Source of the DNA: Psychrosphaera haliotis
GTDB taxonomy: Bacteria > Pseudomonadota > Gammaproteobacteria > Enterobacterales > Alteromonadaceae
Direction: 5' to 3'
Assembly: GCF_009728465.1 (NCBI RefSeq)
Contig: NZ_WOCD01000005.1
Coordinates: 806,001 to 870,000, forward strand
DNA length: 64,000 bases
This document shows, piece after piece, positions 45,915 to 54,277 of the stretch; positions within the stretch are counted from its first letter, which is position 1; each line of letters opens with the position of its first letter. The position numbers and the translations under genes were made by a program. The notes beneath the pieces were generated by a model, which did no database searches, had not been told where the DNA came from, and saw only the letters and a list, made by a program, of their open reading frames with translations.

Positions 45915-46684
45915 TTAACCAACGTAGGTAAATGGTCTATGCTTTAAAGCACAATTAGGTCGGTTGTATAAAGAAACTTCAGTAGGTGAACCAGTCGGTG
46001 AGCCACCTAAAGGCTCCAAACTGACCGCTAATAACGCAATCTCTTGCGCATTAAACTGGCTGTTTTTCAACAATGTTTTCATACCATCTTTAGGTAATAA
46101 ACCTAATGAAATTGGCGCGTCTTGGCCTTTCAATATCATCCATAATTCGTAATCTTTGTCCGTTCTAGCTTCAAGTGACGAACTCGCCCTAACAATTAAG
46201 TTTTGGTCTTGAACATCCACTAACCACAATGGCGCTTTAGATTCATTTTAAAGACCGCTAACTGACTACTTTCAAATGTATCAATAGGCAATGGCGTTTT
46301 AGATTGCCAAACAATAGCAGCAAGGGCAATACAGGCAACCGTGGCAGCCAATGACCAAGCTTGCAAAAGTCTGCTTTTCGGCTTTTTCACTGCATCTTCA
46401 GGCTTATTATCTTCATCATTACTGGCGCGGGTTTGGATATTCAGAGCAACAACATTGTTATCGATACGCTGACTAATTTTTTCCCAGACTTGTTGATCTG
46501 GTGCAACGGCTTCAATTGAGCTCGCTAGCCGATTTAAATGCTGCTCCCATTTCCAAGTTGCTTCACGAGCTCGGTTTGACGTTAACATAAGTCTCGAATA
46601 GCGATCTCGCGCTGAACCCACTAACGTTCCCAACACATACTCTGCTGCCAACATGTCTATGAGTTTTTGATTTTCATAATTCAT
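45915..46684 (-). CDS. Membrane anti-sigma factor (RskA-type), reading frame interrupted by one base
   Basis: The start ATG 46684 overlaps the sigma stop (ATGA). The first frame has an N-terminal sigma-binding region (AAEYVLGTLVGSARDRYSRLM... WEQHLNRLA) and one membrane helix (about 113-131, WSLAATVACIALAAIVW). It is lost at a plus-strand T4 run (46246-46249); one more A on the coding strand gives AVFKNESKAPLWLVDVQDQNLIVRASSSLE and the C-terminal RskA domain (YELWMILKGQDAPISLGLLPKDG). The corrected protein has about 256 residues. It would hold the ECF sigma factor at the membrane until a signal in the periplasm releases it. The stop lies in a short (TTAACCA) repeat. Confidence 0.85.
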
Positions 46685-47238
46685 AACGTTAAACACCTTT
46701 GTAATTGTTGTAAGCCACGTCTAATCCAACTTTTTACAGTACCTAGAGGTGATGACACATGATCAACTAACTCGTAATGGGTTAGACCTTTGTAATAAGC
46801 TAAATGAATAGCTTGGCGCTGCTGCTGATCTAATTGTTCAATACAGTCTACTAACTTATTGTCGTTGCCCGATTCATACTCAATGGTTAAATCAGTTTCA
46901 TCATTAACTTCAACACTTTCTAAATCAGCGCTATGCTCATTAGTAAACTCTTGCTCTTTTCTTACTTTATTGTGTCTAATTAAATCTAAACTACGATACC
47001 GAACAATGCTGATCATCCATGAGATAACCACGCCTTTGTTTGACTGATAATCACTGGCGTTATGCCAAATTTTAATAAAAGCATCTTGCAAAGCTTCTTC
47101 TGCTTGAGCGGTATTTTTTAGCATTTTCAGGCTGATAGCATATAACTTTCCACTGGTTGCACTATACAACTCAGCAAACGCCTTTTTGTCACCTTTCGCA
47201 GTTGCACTGAGAAGAGGTAATAACTCATCATGTTCCAT
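46681..47238 (-). CDS. ECF-type RNA polymerase sigma factor
   Basis: The 185-residue protein has sigma region 2 (AFAELYSATSGKLYAISLKMLKNTAQAEEALQDAFIKIWHNA, with SWMISIVRYRSLDLIRHNKV) and region 4 (QQRQAIHLAYYKGLTHYELVDHVSSPLGTVKSWIRRGLQQL), and no regions 1 or 3, as in ECF sigma factors. It is translationally coupled to a membrane anti-sigma. The candidate autoregulatory promoter GCATCCA-N15-CGTT is 31 bp upstream of the start and is repeated before the DUF4331 operon. Confidence 0.93.
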   Translation of the reverse strand: MEHDELLPLLSATAKGDKKAFAELYSATSGKLYAISLKMLKNTAQAEEALQDAFIKIWHNASDYQSNKGVVISWMISIVRYRSLDLIRHNKVRKEQEFTNEHSADLESVEVNDETDLTIEYESGNDNKLVDCIEQLDQQQRQAIHLAYYKGLTHYELVDHVSSPLGTVKSWIRRGLQQLQRCLTL

Positions 47239-47268
47239 ATTTGACCTACTGTTATGTGGTATATCCGT

Positions 47269-47294
47269 AACGTATCTAATTGTGAATTGGATGC
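47269..47294 (-). promoter_or_regulatory. Candidate autoregulatory ECF promoter of the sigma gene
   Basis: On the minus strand GCATCCA (47288-47294) is followed after 15 bases by CGTT (47269-47272), the same motif and spacing as before the DUF4331 operon. The start codon is 31 bp further on. The other part of this 320-bp intergenic stretch, up to 47559, holds no gene that I can support; it should contain the promoter of the 60-residue protein gene. Confidence 0.65.
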
Positions 47295-47559
47295 AAAAAC
47301 GGGAAACTTTTTTCTACCCTAACAGGGACAGGCTCAAAACACGTAGTAATAAATTACAATTTGGTGCCATAACAGTGCATCACAGATCAAATTGGTGCAA
47401 AAACAAACGATTCCAAAACCAACTAAAAACAACAACTCTTTGTAAAACAGAGCACTACAAATTTTAAACAAACTGGTATGTTTCTTTCTTAGTTTATTAG
47501 TAGAAGTATCACTTAAGTTGTAACTATTAACTTGATAAGCAAAGCCCGAGGAGAAAGCC

Positions 47560-47742
47560 ATGCGTGGTCTTTTTGATATAGTGAACGATGCGTATACCGA
47601 AGTATATAAACTGACTCATCTAGGATTTAGCCAGTTTGACATGGATGCAAAACAATTTAATAGGGAAATGGACAAAGACTTGTTTGAAGGAAGTCCTAAC
47701 TTTTTTACTGACGAGAAAAGTAACTTAAATGATCGTCGTTAA
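47560..47742 (+). CDS. Small protein (60 residues) of unknown function
   Basis: A 60-residue, charged, soluble protein (MRGLFDIVNDAYTEVYKL...). A strong GAGGAGAAAG ribosome-binding site lies directly before the ATG and a good terminator directly after the stop, so it is a complete single-gene unit rather than a chance frame. No homologue is recognised and there is no signal peptide or membrane segment. Confidence 0.7.
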   Translation: MRGLFDIVNDAYTEVYKLTHLGFSQFDMDAKQFNREMDKDLFEGSPNFFTDEKSNLNDRR

Positions 47743-47747
47743 ACAAA

Positions 47748-47777
47748 AAAACACCAACGCTGATGGTTGGTGTTTTT
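47748..47777 (+). terminator. Rho-independent terminator after the small protein gene
   Basis: AAACACCAAC pairs with GTTGGTGTTT around GCTGATG, followed by a T-run. Confidence 0.9.
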
Positions 47778-47822
47778 TTAATTTAAATTAACGCCGAGCA
47801 TTAATTAAGGAAGCAGTTTTAA

Positions 47823-48338
47823 TTACGCCTGCTTTTTAAATCTGCGTGATGCTAATCCTAAGATACTAAGACCAAATAATGCTAATGTTGATGGCTCTGA
47901 AACAGCATTTACGTTGCTACTGACATTGTTGGTGCGCACTAGCATAGTCTCAGCATATGAAAAATCAATTTCGCTTACTCGGGTGTCGGAAAAGTCACAA
48001 TGGGTATGTCTTATATCAAATGCTGATGACGCACATTTCTCAGGGTTCTGAAATAAAGCAGGCGCAGGAACCATAGCCCACTCAAATTGGTTCGCAAAAC
48101 GCCAGATTGATACGTCCAACTGAGTATTTAATGTATCTGTGTACAATCCGCCCGCGTATTCCCAATTACTTACCAATTGAGAACAGCCACCTGCACATGG
48201 TGATGCCCAAACCCAGTCTAAATTATTGACCGTTACAATCTTATCTTCAAGTGGGTCTGTAATTACACTTGCGTTAGTAACAGTAGTAAAAAGTAAAATC
48301 AGTGAAGTAAGTCCGATTTTTATAAACTTTGATGACAT
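47823..48338 (-). CDS. PEP-CTERM sorting domain protein
   Basis: The 171-residue protein has a signal peptide (about 1-23, TVTNA) and a C-terminal PEP-CTERM tail: SEPSTLALFGLSILGLASRRFKKQA, that is, the motif, a membrane helix and a basic end. Exosortase recognises this tail for processing and export in extracellular-polysaccharide-producing Gram-negatives. No exosortase gene is in the window. The mature part (about 120 residues with four Cys) is of unknown function. Confidence 0.85.
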   Translation of the reverse strand: MSSKFIKIGLTSLILLFTTVTNASVITDPLEDKIVTVNNLDWVWASPCAGGCSQLVSNWEYAGGLYTDTLNTQLDVSIWRFANQFEWAMVPAPALFQNPEKCASSAFDIRHTHCDFSDTRVSEIDFSYAETMLVRTNNVSSNVNAVSEPSTLALFGLSILGLASRRFKKQA

Positions 48339-48614
48339 GTCGTTATCCTAGGATATTGTTATTATTATTTAGTATATATTTGAAAAATATACAAAAAGCG
48401 TGCCTATTGATAAAATCTATATAATACAATGAGTTGGATTTTTATCAGGCGTATCGAGGTATTTTATGTAAAAAATGCTGACAGTGTTAATGAGATGGCC
48501 TGTAACCATCTCATTAAGCTAAATTCGCGGTTTAAAATTTACGTGCGCAATTTGCACACCAAATCGGCAGACTTGAGGTATAATAAAAGCATTATTCGTC
48601 AACAATTGAGCATC

Positions 48615-49895
48615 ATGGCATCTTTCGCAAAACTCGGACTTAACAAAACCCTTCAAAAAAACACTAAAACATTAGGATATAGTAAGCCTACTTATATCCA
48701 AGAAAAAGCTATTGGCGCTGTTCTATCAGGTACAGACACCTATGCGATTGCACCAACAGGAACGGGCAAAACGGCGGCTTATTTATTGCCGATTTTACAA
48801 GAGTTAAGTCAGGTTGATTACAGCGCAGAGCAAGTCAGACCTATCCGAGCATTGTTCTTGGTGCCAACTCGTGAGCTGGCCTTGCAAGTAGAAGAGTCGA
48901 TTGGCTTATATGGTAAAGATCTTGGCCTTCGTACTATTAGTATTTTTGGCGGCGTTAGAATGCAATCGCAAGCTAATCGTTTTAAGCGCGGAACCGACAT
49001 TTTAGTTGCGACCCCAAAACGCTTAATGGACATGCTAAAAGTAAAAACCATCTCACTTGAAAAAATTCAGTTTTTCGTAATGGATGAAGCAGACCGTTTA
49101 GTTAGCATGGGCATTCATAGCGAACTTAAACATATGATGGCGTTAATGCCTGCTAAGGCGCAAAAAGTTCTGTTTTCGGCTACGGATTCAAAAGCACTTA
49201 ACAAATTTAGTAAAGAGTACCAAAATCGCGTGAAACTGATTAAAGGCGGTGACATTCAACCTGCTCTCGATCAGATTGTTCATACTATGTATCGCGTACG
49301 TCGTGAAGAGAAACACGAGCATTTATATGCATTGTTAAAACGCCTAGACAGCGCGCGCGTATTGATTTTTGCTCATAGCAAACACGAAGTGAATTACCTC
49401 AATAAGTTACTTAATGAGCAAGGTTTTGTAACAACGGGTATCCATAACGATATTTCACAGAAAAAACGTCAGCAACGACTAGAAGGTTTTAAAACAGGCG
49501 AGTTTAACTACCTAGTGGCAACCGACATTGTTTCGCGTGGTATCGATATTGACGACTTGTATTATGTGGTTAACTTCGATTTACCAGTTAACAATAACGA
49601 CTATCTTCACAGAGTAGGTCGTACGGCAAGAACCAAAACTAATAAGCTAGCTACGAAAAAAGCGATGGCAACCAAAGAAATGCAACAAACGTTGTCTAAG
49701 CAAATTGTTGATGAAAACAAGTCTAACTTTAGCTCGGCGCCTGAAGAGCAAAATGTCATTAGTCGAAACGATATCAATGGTCATGTTTTCTCACTCGTTG
49801 GCCCAGATCAAGAACGCCTAGTGCCTTTGATCATCAAAGCGGTTGGTAAAGACATCAAGCTTGAACGTCCAACGTGGCGATTAGAGCGTAAATAA
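48615..49895 (+). CDS. DEAD-box RNA helicase (RhlE-like)
   Basis: The protein has all DEAD-box motifs: Q motif (GYSKPTYIQEKAI), I (APTGTGKTAA), Ia (PTRELALQ), II (VMDEADRL), III (SAT), V (ATDIVSRGIDI) and VI (HRVGRTAR). The start is set at ATG 48615 (MASFAKLGL), where the Q-motif region begins at normal distance; the open frame to 48429 upstream has no family match. The length of 426 residues and absence of a basic tail suggest an RhlE-type or cold-adaptation helicase that remodels RNA. The exact paralogue is uncertain. Confidence 0.9.
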   Translation: MASFAKLGLNKTLQKNTKTLGYSKPTYIQEKAIGAVLSGTDTYAIAPTGTGKTAAYLLPILQELSQVDYSAEQVRPIRALFLVPTRELALQVEESIGLYGKDLGLRTISIFGGVRMQSQANRFKRGTDILVATPKRLMDMLKVKTISLEKIQFFVMDEADRLVSMGIHSELKHMMALMPAKAQKVLFSATDSKALNKFSKEYQNRVKLIKGGDIQPALDQIVHTMYRVRREEKHEHLYALLKRLDSARVLIFAHSKHEVNYLNKLLNEQGFVTTGIHNDISQKKRQQRLEGFKTGEFNYLVATDIVSRGIDIDDLYYVVNFDLPVNNNDYLHRVGRTARTKTNKLATKKAMATKEMQQTLSKQIVDENKSNFSSAPEEQNVISRNDINGHVFSLVGPDQERLVPLIIKAVGKDIKLERPTWRLERK

Positions 49896-49986
49896 AGTTA
49901 CACAATACTGTGAGAGTTATATTTTCAGATTGAAATACTAACTTTCAACACAGAGCGAAGCTAAAAACATTGCTTAGCGACTGCAA

Positions 49987-50027
49987 AGGCCTGCCTTTTG
50001 ATAATCTATCGGAAGCAGGTCTTTTTA
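49987..50027 (+). terminator. Terminator downstream of the DEAD-box helicase gene
   Basis: AGGCCTGC (49987-49994) pairs with GCAGGTCT (50015-50022, one G-T pair) around a 20-base loop, followed by a T-run. Confidence 0.6.
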
Positions 50028-50334
50028 ATTTAGGCTTTACTAAATACCTCAAAACATATCCTCAACTAGCCATTCTTCTTACAGTTTTTAATTACTCTCT
50101 GCTTACACAAGTACGAGGCTTTTACACGGTTTTTACAATACGACTACTAATTGTGCATTGTCTTGGTTCTGAAAGGCAGTGTATTGGCGCTTTGGCGAAA
50201 GTAGGTTTTGGGAGTAAGCTTCAGAGCTTGATCAGGTATTCAATACGCCGAATCTAAATAGATTGCTATACATCTGCTACAAATACAGAGCTTAATACTT
50301 TTTAGTGGATTTTACTGGACGTTACTAGAGGAAG
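50028..50334. other. Gene-poor stretch left of the island with an element-end-like sequence
   Basis: I see no convincing gene here (an 80-odd residue frame lacks a ribosome-binding site and composition support). Its last 61 bp, from CTGCTACAAATACAG at 50274 to the att site, resemble the 60 bp that precede the right att site, including AGTGGAT and TTACTGG in the same order. That suggests the end of an earlier or tandem element. Confidence 0.5.
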
Positions 50335-50382
50335 AAATGGTGCCCCCTCCCTGACTTGAACAGGGGACCTGCCGATTATGAG
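50335..50382. repeat. Left attachment site (48-bp copy of tRNA 3' end)
   Basis: Identical to 58930-58977. It carries the T arm, variable loop and 3' half of the anticodon arm of the tRNA, then diverges (AAAAATTC in place of TCGGATGC), so it is a tRNA fragment and not a gene. Confidence 0.93.
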
Positions 50383-50534
50383 AAAAATTCAAACCCTGTT
50401 TTTCAGTGTTTTTTGATGAGTTTCAGTAAACAATAATGAACAGGTTTTGTTTGTAAGTTGTTGTATTTATTGATTTGTTAGTTGTGCTGCTTTTGTTCTT
50501 TGAAATCTTTGCTTTTTCATTGAGGTTCATTTAA

Positions 50535-50556
50535 CCTGCTACAAATATGCTACATA
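50535..50556. repeat. Integrase arm-site-like repeats upstream of int
   Basis: CCTGCTACAAATATGCTACATA holds two GCTACA units in direct orientation. Similar units occur at 50274-50288 and twice at 58861-58884, each near an attachment site. Confidence 0.55.
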
Positions 50557-50574
50557 TTTTATTTGGTGCTAAAA

Positions 50575-51823
50575 ATGACTCAACGGAACTCGATTAAAGA
50601 AAGAATCAATAACGTTTGCATCAAGGACCTCGATCCAGAAATTCGGAGGGTCAATGATTCAGTGATATCGGGGTTCCATTTTAGAGTTTCTCCAAAAGGG
50701 AAAATTGCTTATTACGTGTTTTATCGACTAGATGGAAGGCAGGTAAATTTTAAACTTGGTTCTCATCCACAAATCACACCGCAACAAGCCAGAGACTTAG
50801 CAAAACAAAAGTTGGGTGAGGTGGCGAAACGGTGTTGACGTTCAAGCGGAGAAAAAAGAAAAGCGTGAACAAACTGAGCGTAATAAATTAACTAAACTTT
50901 CTATATTTTTAGAAAAAACGTATTTACCTTATCAAGAAGCCCGCAACCCCAAAACAGCCGAACGAATTATTAAATCGATAAAAGCCGGATTTCCTCACTT
51001 ATTAGAAAAGCAGTTAGCTGATATTTCAGCAAGCCAAATTGAAGTTTGGCGAAATGAAAAACGAAAGTCGGGCATGAAAGAAGCAACAATTAATGGATAT
51101 GTTTCGACTCTTAAAGCTCTACTAAATCGGGCAGTCGAATGGGGCTTTATTGAAAAGAACAATTTAGAAAACATTAAAAAACTAAGAAGCGACAATAAAC
51201 GTATTCGCTTTTTAAATGATGACGAACAAGTACGATTAAAAACAGCTTTAGAAGAACGTACAGCCAGAATTAAAAAAGAACGTGATAATGCGAACCTTCA
51301 TCGTGTTATGCGAAACAAACCCACGTTGCCTGAATTAAAAAAACGTACTTATGTTGATCACCTAACACCAATTGTTCATTTGGCTATGTATACCGGAATG
51401 CGAAAAGGCGAAATTTTAAGTCTTAAGTGGAACGATGTAGACCTTAAAAACAAAACGATTACCGTCCAGCCAGAAAACGCCAAGTCAGGGAAGCGCAGAC
51501 ATATACCAACAAACGCGATTGTTTTAAAAATGTTAAAAACATGGAAAAAAGAAGGCGACACCGTTGAATTCGTATTTGAGAATGAGCCTAATAGACCATT
51601 GGCCGACTTCAAAAAGGCTTGGATGAACCTGTTAAAAGATGCAGACATAAACAATTTTAGGTTTCACGATTTACGCCATCACTTTGCAAGTATGCTTGTG
51701 ATGAAAAGCGTCGACTTGAATACTGTTCGAGAACTGTTAGGTCACTCGACAATTGAAATGACTTTACGATATGCTCATTTGGCACCTGATCATAAAGCGG
51801 CAGCTATTGACTTATTGGATTAA
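50575..51823 (+). CDS. int: Tyrosine recombinase (integrase) of the island, reading frame interrupted by one base
   Basis: The N-terminal frame has a DUF4102-like arm-binding domain (FHFRVSPKGKIAYYVFYRLDGRQVNFKLGSHPQITPQQARDLAKQKLGEVA). The second frame resumes NGVDVQAEKKEKREQ with the core-binding SAM-like domain and the catalytic domain: Arg in MYTGMRKGEIL, HxxR in FHDLRHHFAS, and His plus Tyr in LGHSTIEMTLRYAHL. The break is GAAAC at 50826-50830; GAAC restores the frame. The start is set at ATG 50575; TTG 50563 is in frame. It should integrate and excise the island at the tRNA att sites. If the frameshift were real, the enzyme would be inactive. Confidence 0.9.
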
Positions 51824-51867
51824 AATGTTCATTTTTCGAAGATACAACAAGGAAGTGGAATAAAGTA

Positions 51868-52782
51868 ATGAAAAATAAAACACGGATTAACAAACTTAAA
51901 ACGTTTTGGGAAATCAACCGAAACAAACCGCTCCATAAACATTATATATTTTGGGCACCAATTTTACTGTTTGTTCCTTGGGCTTTAATTTTAAGCTTTC
52001 CAACATGGTGTTTATGTTGGCCAAATACTGCTAATTATGATGAAATTTTAAAAACACAAGGTTTTCCAATTTTCATCGCATCTTTAGCTGTTCCATTTAC
52101 TGTAGTCATAAATAGATTTCATAGCTCTTACCAACGAGCGGAATCAAACCGGTTAATGCTACAAAATATGACTTTTAACCAATATTTTGAGCATCGCATG
52201 CATTTCTTTACTTACTTAGAATCACTTAAGTTTAGACACCCCTACAATACGTTTGTTAGCATTAATGACCCAGATCGTCTATACAAAATTGTATTTCCAC
52301 TTAATAAAATTGATTATCAAGATATGTCAGCGCCAAATGATATTGTAACTGAAAAAATCCGTAATAATGTCAAAGAGGTTCATAATTATGTGGTCGGTTT
52401 TATTAATGAAATGGATAAAGGGGTAGACCCTTTTAGTGAAGTACTGCCTTTAGAGTTTTTGTCGAAGGTAGGAGAGTCTTTTGGCGTGCATATAGATCAA
52501 GACATTCTTATACATGTTAACAGAGAGGGTAAAAAGGAAGTTAAATCTATTTTTCATTTAGTATTTTATTCTTTTCTTGAGGTTATGCAGAGTGCAGGGC
52601 AATTTTCACATAAGAACTTTGGTGGTTGGACTCCTGTAATGGCTTTGGATCCGCTATTGAAAAGTTTACCGGATAAAAAGCTTGAAGAGTTTGAAAAATA
52701 TCTAGTAGACAGAATAATTGCAGATTTAGGAGATGATGAAATTGAAAACAAATTTAAAAGCAAAATAATCAATCCATCTTAA
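51868..52782 (+). CDS. Two-helix membrane protein of unknown function (island cargo)
   Basis: The 304-residue protein begins with two membrane helices (about 27-50, ending CLCW, and 65-85, FPIFIASLAVPFTVVI) followed by a long soluble, charged, mostly helical domain (RFHSSYQRAESNRLMLQNMTFNQYFEHRMHFFTYLES ...). There is an AAGGAAG ribosome-binding site before ATG. It lies 44 bp after int. I do not recognise the family; two helices plus a soluble domain is an architecture often used by membrane-acting defence effectors, but this is only a suggestion. Confidence 0.7.
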   Translation: MKNKTRINKLKTFWEINRNKPLHKHYIFWAPILLFVPWALILSFPTWCLCWPNTANYDEILKTQGFPIFIASLAVPFTVVINRFHSSYQRAESNRLMLQNMTFNQYFEHRMHFFTYLESLKFRHPYNTFVSINDPDRLYKIVFPLNKIDYQDMSAPNDIVTEKIRNNVKEVHNYVVGFINEMDKGVDPFSEVLPLEFLSKVGESFGVHIDQDILIHVNREGKKEVKSIFHLVFYSFLEVMQSAGQFSHKNFGGWTPVMALDPLLKSLPDKKLEEFEKYLVDRIIADLGDDEIENKFKSKIINPS

Positions 52783-53008
52783 TCGTTAGATTACTCATAA
52801 AGTTTAACTTGTTTAATCATCTGTTAAAAATAAAAAACCTAGTGAAATCATCGTGAAATTAAAACTGTAAGTTTAAAGCACTTAAAGTTGTAATTCTTTG
52901 AACACGAGTTAAAACGCGTTTTAACTTTAACTTATTTAAAGTTTTCACAACCACATAAATTTAAACTCAGAAAATTACAATGGCAGTCAAATAAAGAATG
53001 GAAAGAAA

Positions 53009-53911
53009 ATGTTAAACAAGGAATATTACAAATTAAGCGAATTAAAAAAGTTAGGGACATTAACGGACGAGGACGTTCATTACTTTCTTGAAAGAAGAGA
53101 ATTACCACTTATATTTTTTAGATTAGACAGTTTATTTATCCTTGGTAAAGGAGATCCCTTCTCATTCACAGGACATTGTTATGCATTTTATTCTGGTTTA
53201 GTTGAGCTTGATCATACACTCGATGAATGCTTCATAGAAAATAACTTCCTAGAATTTGGCTACTGTTCGTTATTAGAATTAGATCGATTAGATATTGTTG
53301 AAAGTGAATGCCCTACAGCCTTAGTTCCCCCAAATATGTTTTTTAAAAATTGGGAGTCTAAATTCGAAATTGACATAAATATAGATAGTTATTTCGCAAT
53401 GGAAAACCTGACAAAAACAAGGATTGAAACTGATGAAACATTACCGAAAGATGAGTTTGTAAGTGGACACGAATGTAAAAATACTAAATTACACTTTTCT
53501 CAAACCTTATATAAATATGATTTAAACGATTTGATCATTTACAACAAAGATTTAATGCGTTTAGGCATCATCGAAAAACAAAAGACTTCAAGACCACCAT
53601 CAGCGGCTTCTCTAAATGTTCGTTCTAAATATACTGAGAAAATTAGCTTAATGACAGATAATCTCGATAGAGTGCTTGCTCGAATTATTACCACAAAAAA
53701 CAACCCTTCTTTAGAAGTTATTTTTCGCTATTTGATTACCGACTTTGAAAAAGAAGATCGAGAATTTGATACTGAAAATATTCTAACGGATGTCACCAAC
53801 AACGAGCTAGTTTATATAAAACATAACGGCGAACCAAAAACAATAGGAAAATCAACAGTCGGGCAACACAATAGTAGGATTAGGAAAGTACTAGGTTTAA
53901 ATAAAAAGTGA
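53009..53911 (+). CDS. Uncharacterised island protein upstream of AlpA
   Basis: A 300-residue soluble acidic protein beginning MLNKEYYKLSELKKLGTLTDEDVHYFLERRELPLIF, which looks like a helix-turn-helix or MerR-like segment; the end (KTIGKSTVGQHNSRIRKVLGL) is basic and might also contact DNA. Context (between integrase and AlpA/primase) suggests a regulatory or replication-linked role. A 226-bp AT-rich gap upstream (52783-53008) may hold its promoter. Family not recognised. Confidence 0.68.
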   Translation: MLNKEYYKLSELKKLGTLTDEDVHYFLERRELPLIFFRLDSLFILGKGDPFSFTGHCYAFYSGLVELDHTLDECFIENNFLEFGYCSLLELDRLDIVESECPTALVPPNMFFKNWESKFEIDINIDSYFAMENLTKTRIETDETLPKDEFVSGHECKNTKLHFSQTLYKYDLNDLIIYNKDLMRLGIIEKQKTSRPPSAASLNVRSKYTEKISLMTDNLDRVLARIITTKNNPSLEVIFRYLITDFEKEDREFDTENILTDVTNNELVYIKHNGEPKTIGKSTVGQHNSRIRKVLGLNKK

Positions 53912-54058
53912 AATTATGAACACTATCATGAACAGTTGAACACTTTGCATAAACTATTGAACCAAAAACCGAAATTGGCATTTTCATAGTTGTACTTTGA
54001 GCATTCCCTTTGAGCAATACCGCTCATAAGGGGCAAACTTATACAAGGTACATCCAAC

Positions 54059-54277
54059 ATGAATAAACGCTCTTATACAGAAAAAGAGGTATCCGAATAC
54101 ATCGGTATGTCTCGTTCCTTCCTCCGTCAATCTCGTATGGACGGCAACCGTGATAACAGAACTCCGGCACCTCCGTTTATTAAAGTTGGTCGTGCGGTTC
54201 GCTATTTAAAAGAAGACCTAGACAACTGGCTTAACAGTTTTGCTAAACAAACTCATGGTTTGGAGGGTATGAAATGA
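54059..54277 (+). CDS. AlpA/excisionase-type helix-turn-helix regulator
   Basis: The 72-residue protein is a winged-helix DNA-binding protein: YTEKEVSEYIGMSRSFLRQSR, then PPFIKVGRAVRYLKEDLDNWLNS, the hallmark of AlpA/MerR-type excisionases. In satellites and islands such proteins regulate int or direct excision. Its stop overlaps the next ORF's ATG (ATGA). Confidence 0.88.
   Translation: MNKRSYTEKEVSEYIGMSRSFLRQSRMDGNRDNRTPAPPFIKVGRAVRYLKEDLDNWLNSFAKQTHGLEGMK

Noticed and set aside
49970-50257. 95-residue open frame left of the island
   Set aside because: It has no ribosome-binding site, overlaps a terminator hairpin and has the amino-acid make-up of non-coding AT-rich DNA.
50335-50382. Second tRNA gene at the left end of the island
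   Set aside because: It has only the 3' half (T arm and half of the anticodon arm) and no D arm or 5' acceptor strand, so it is an attachment-site copy.
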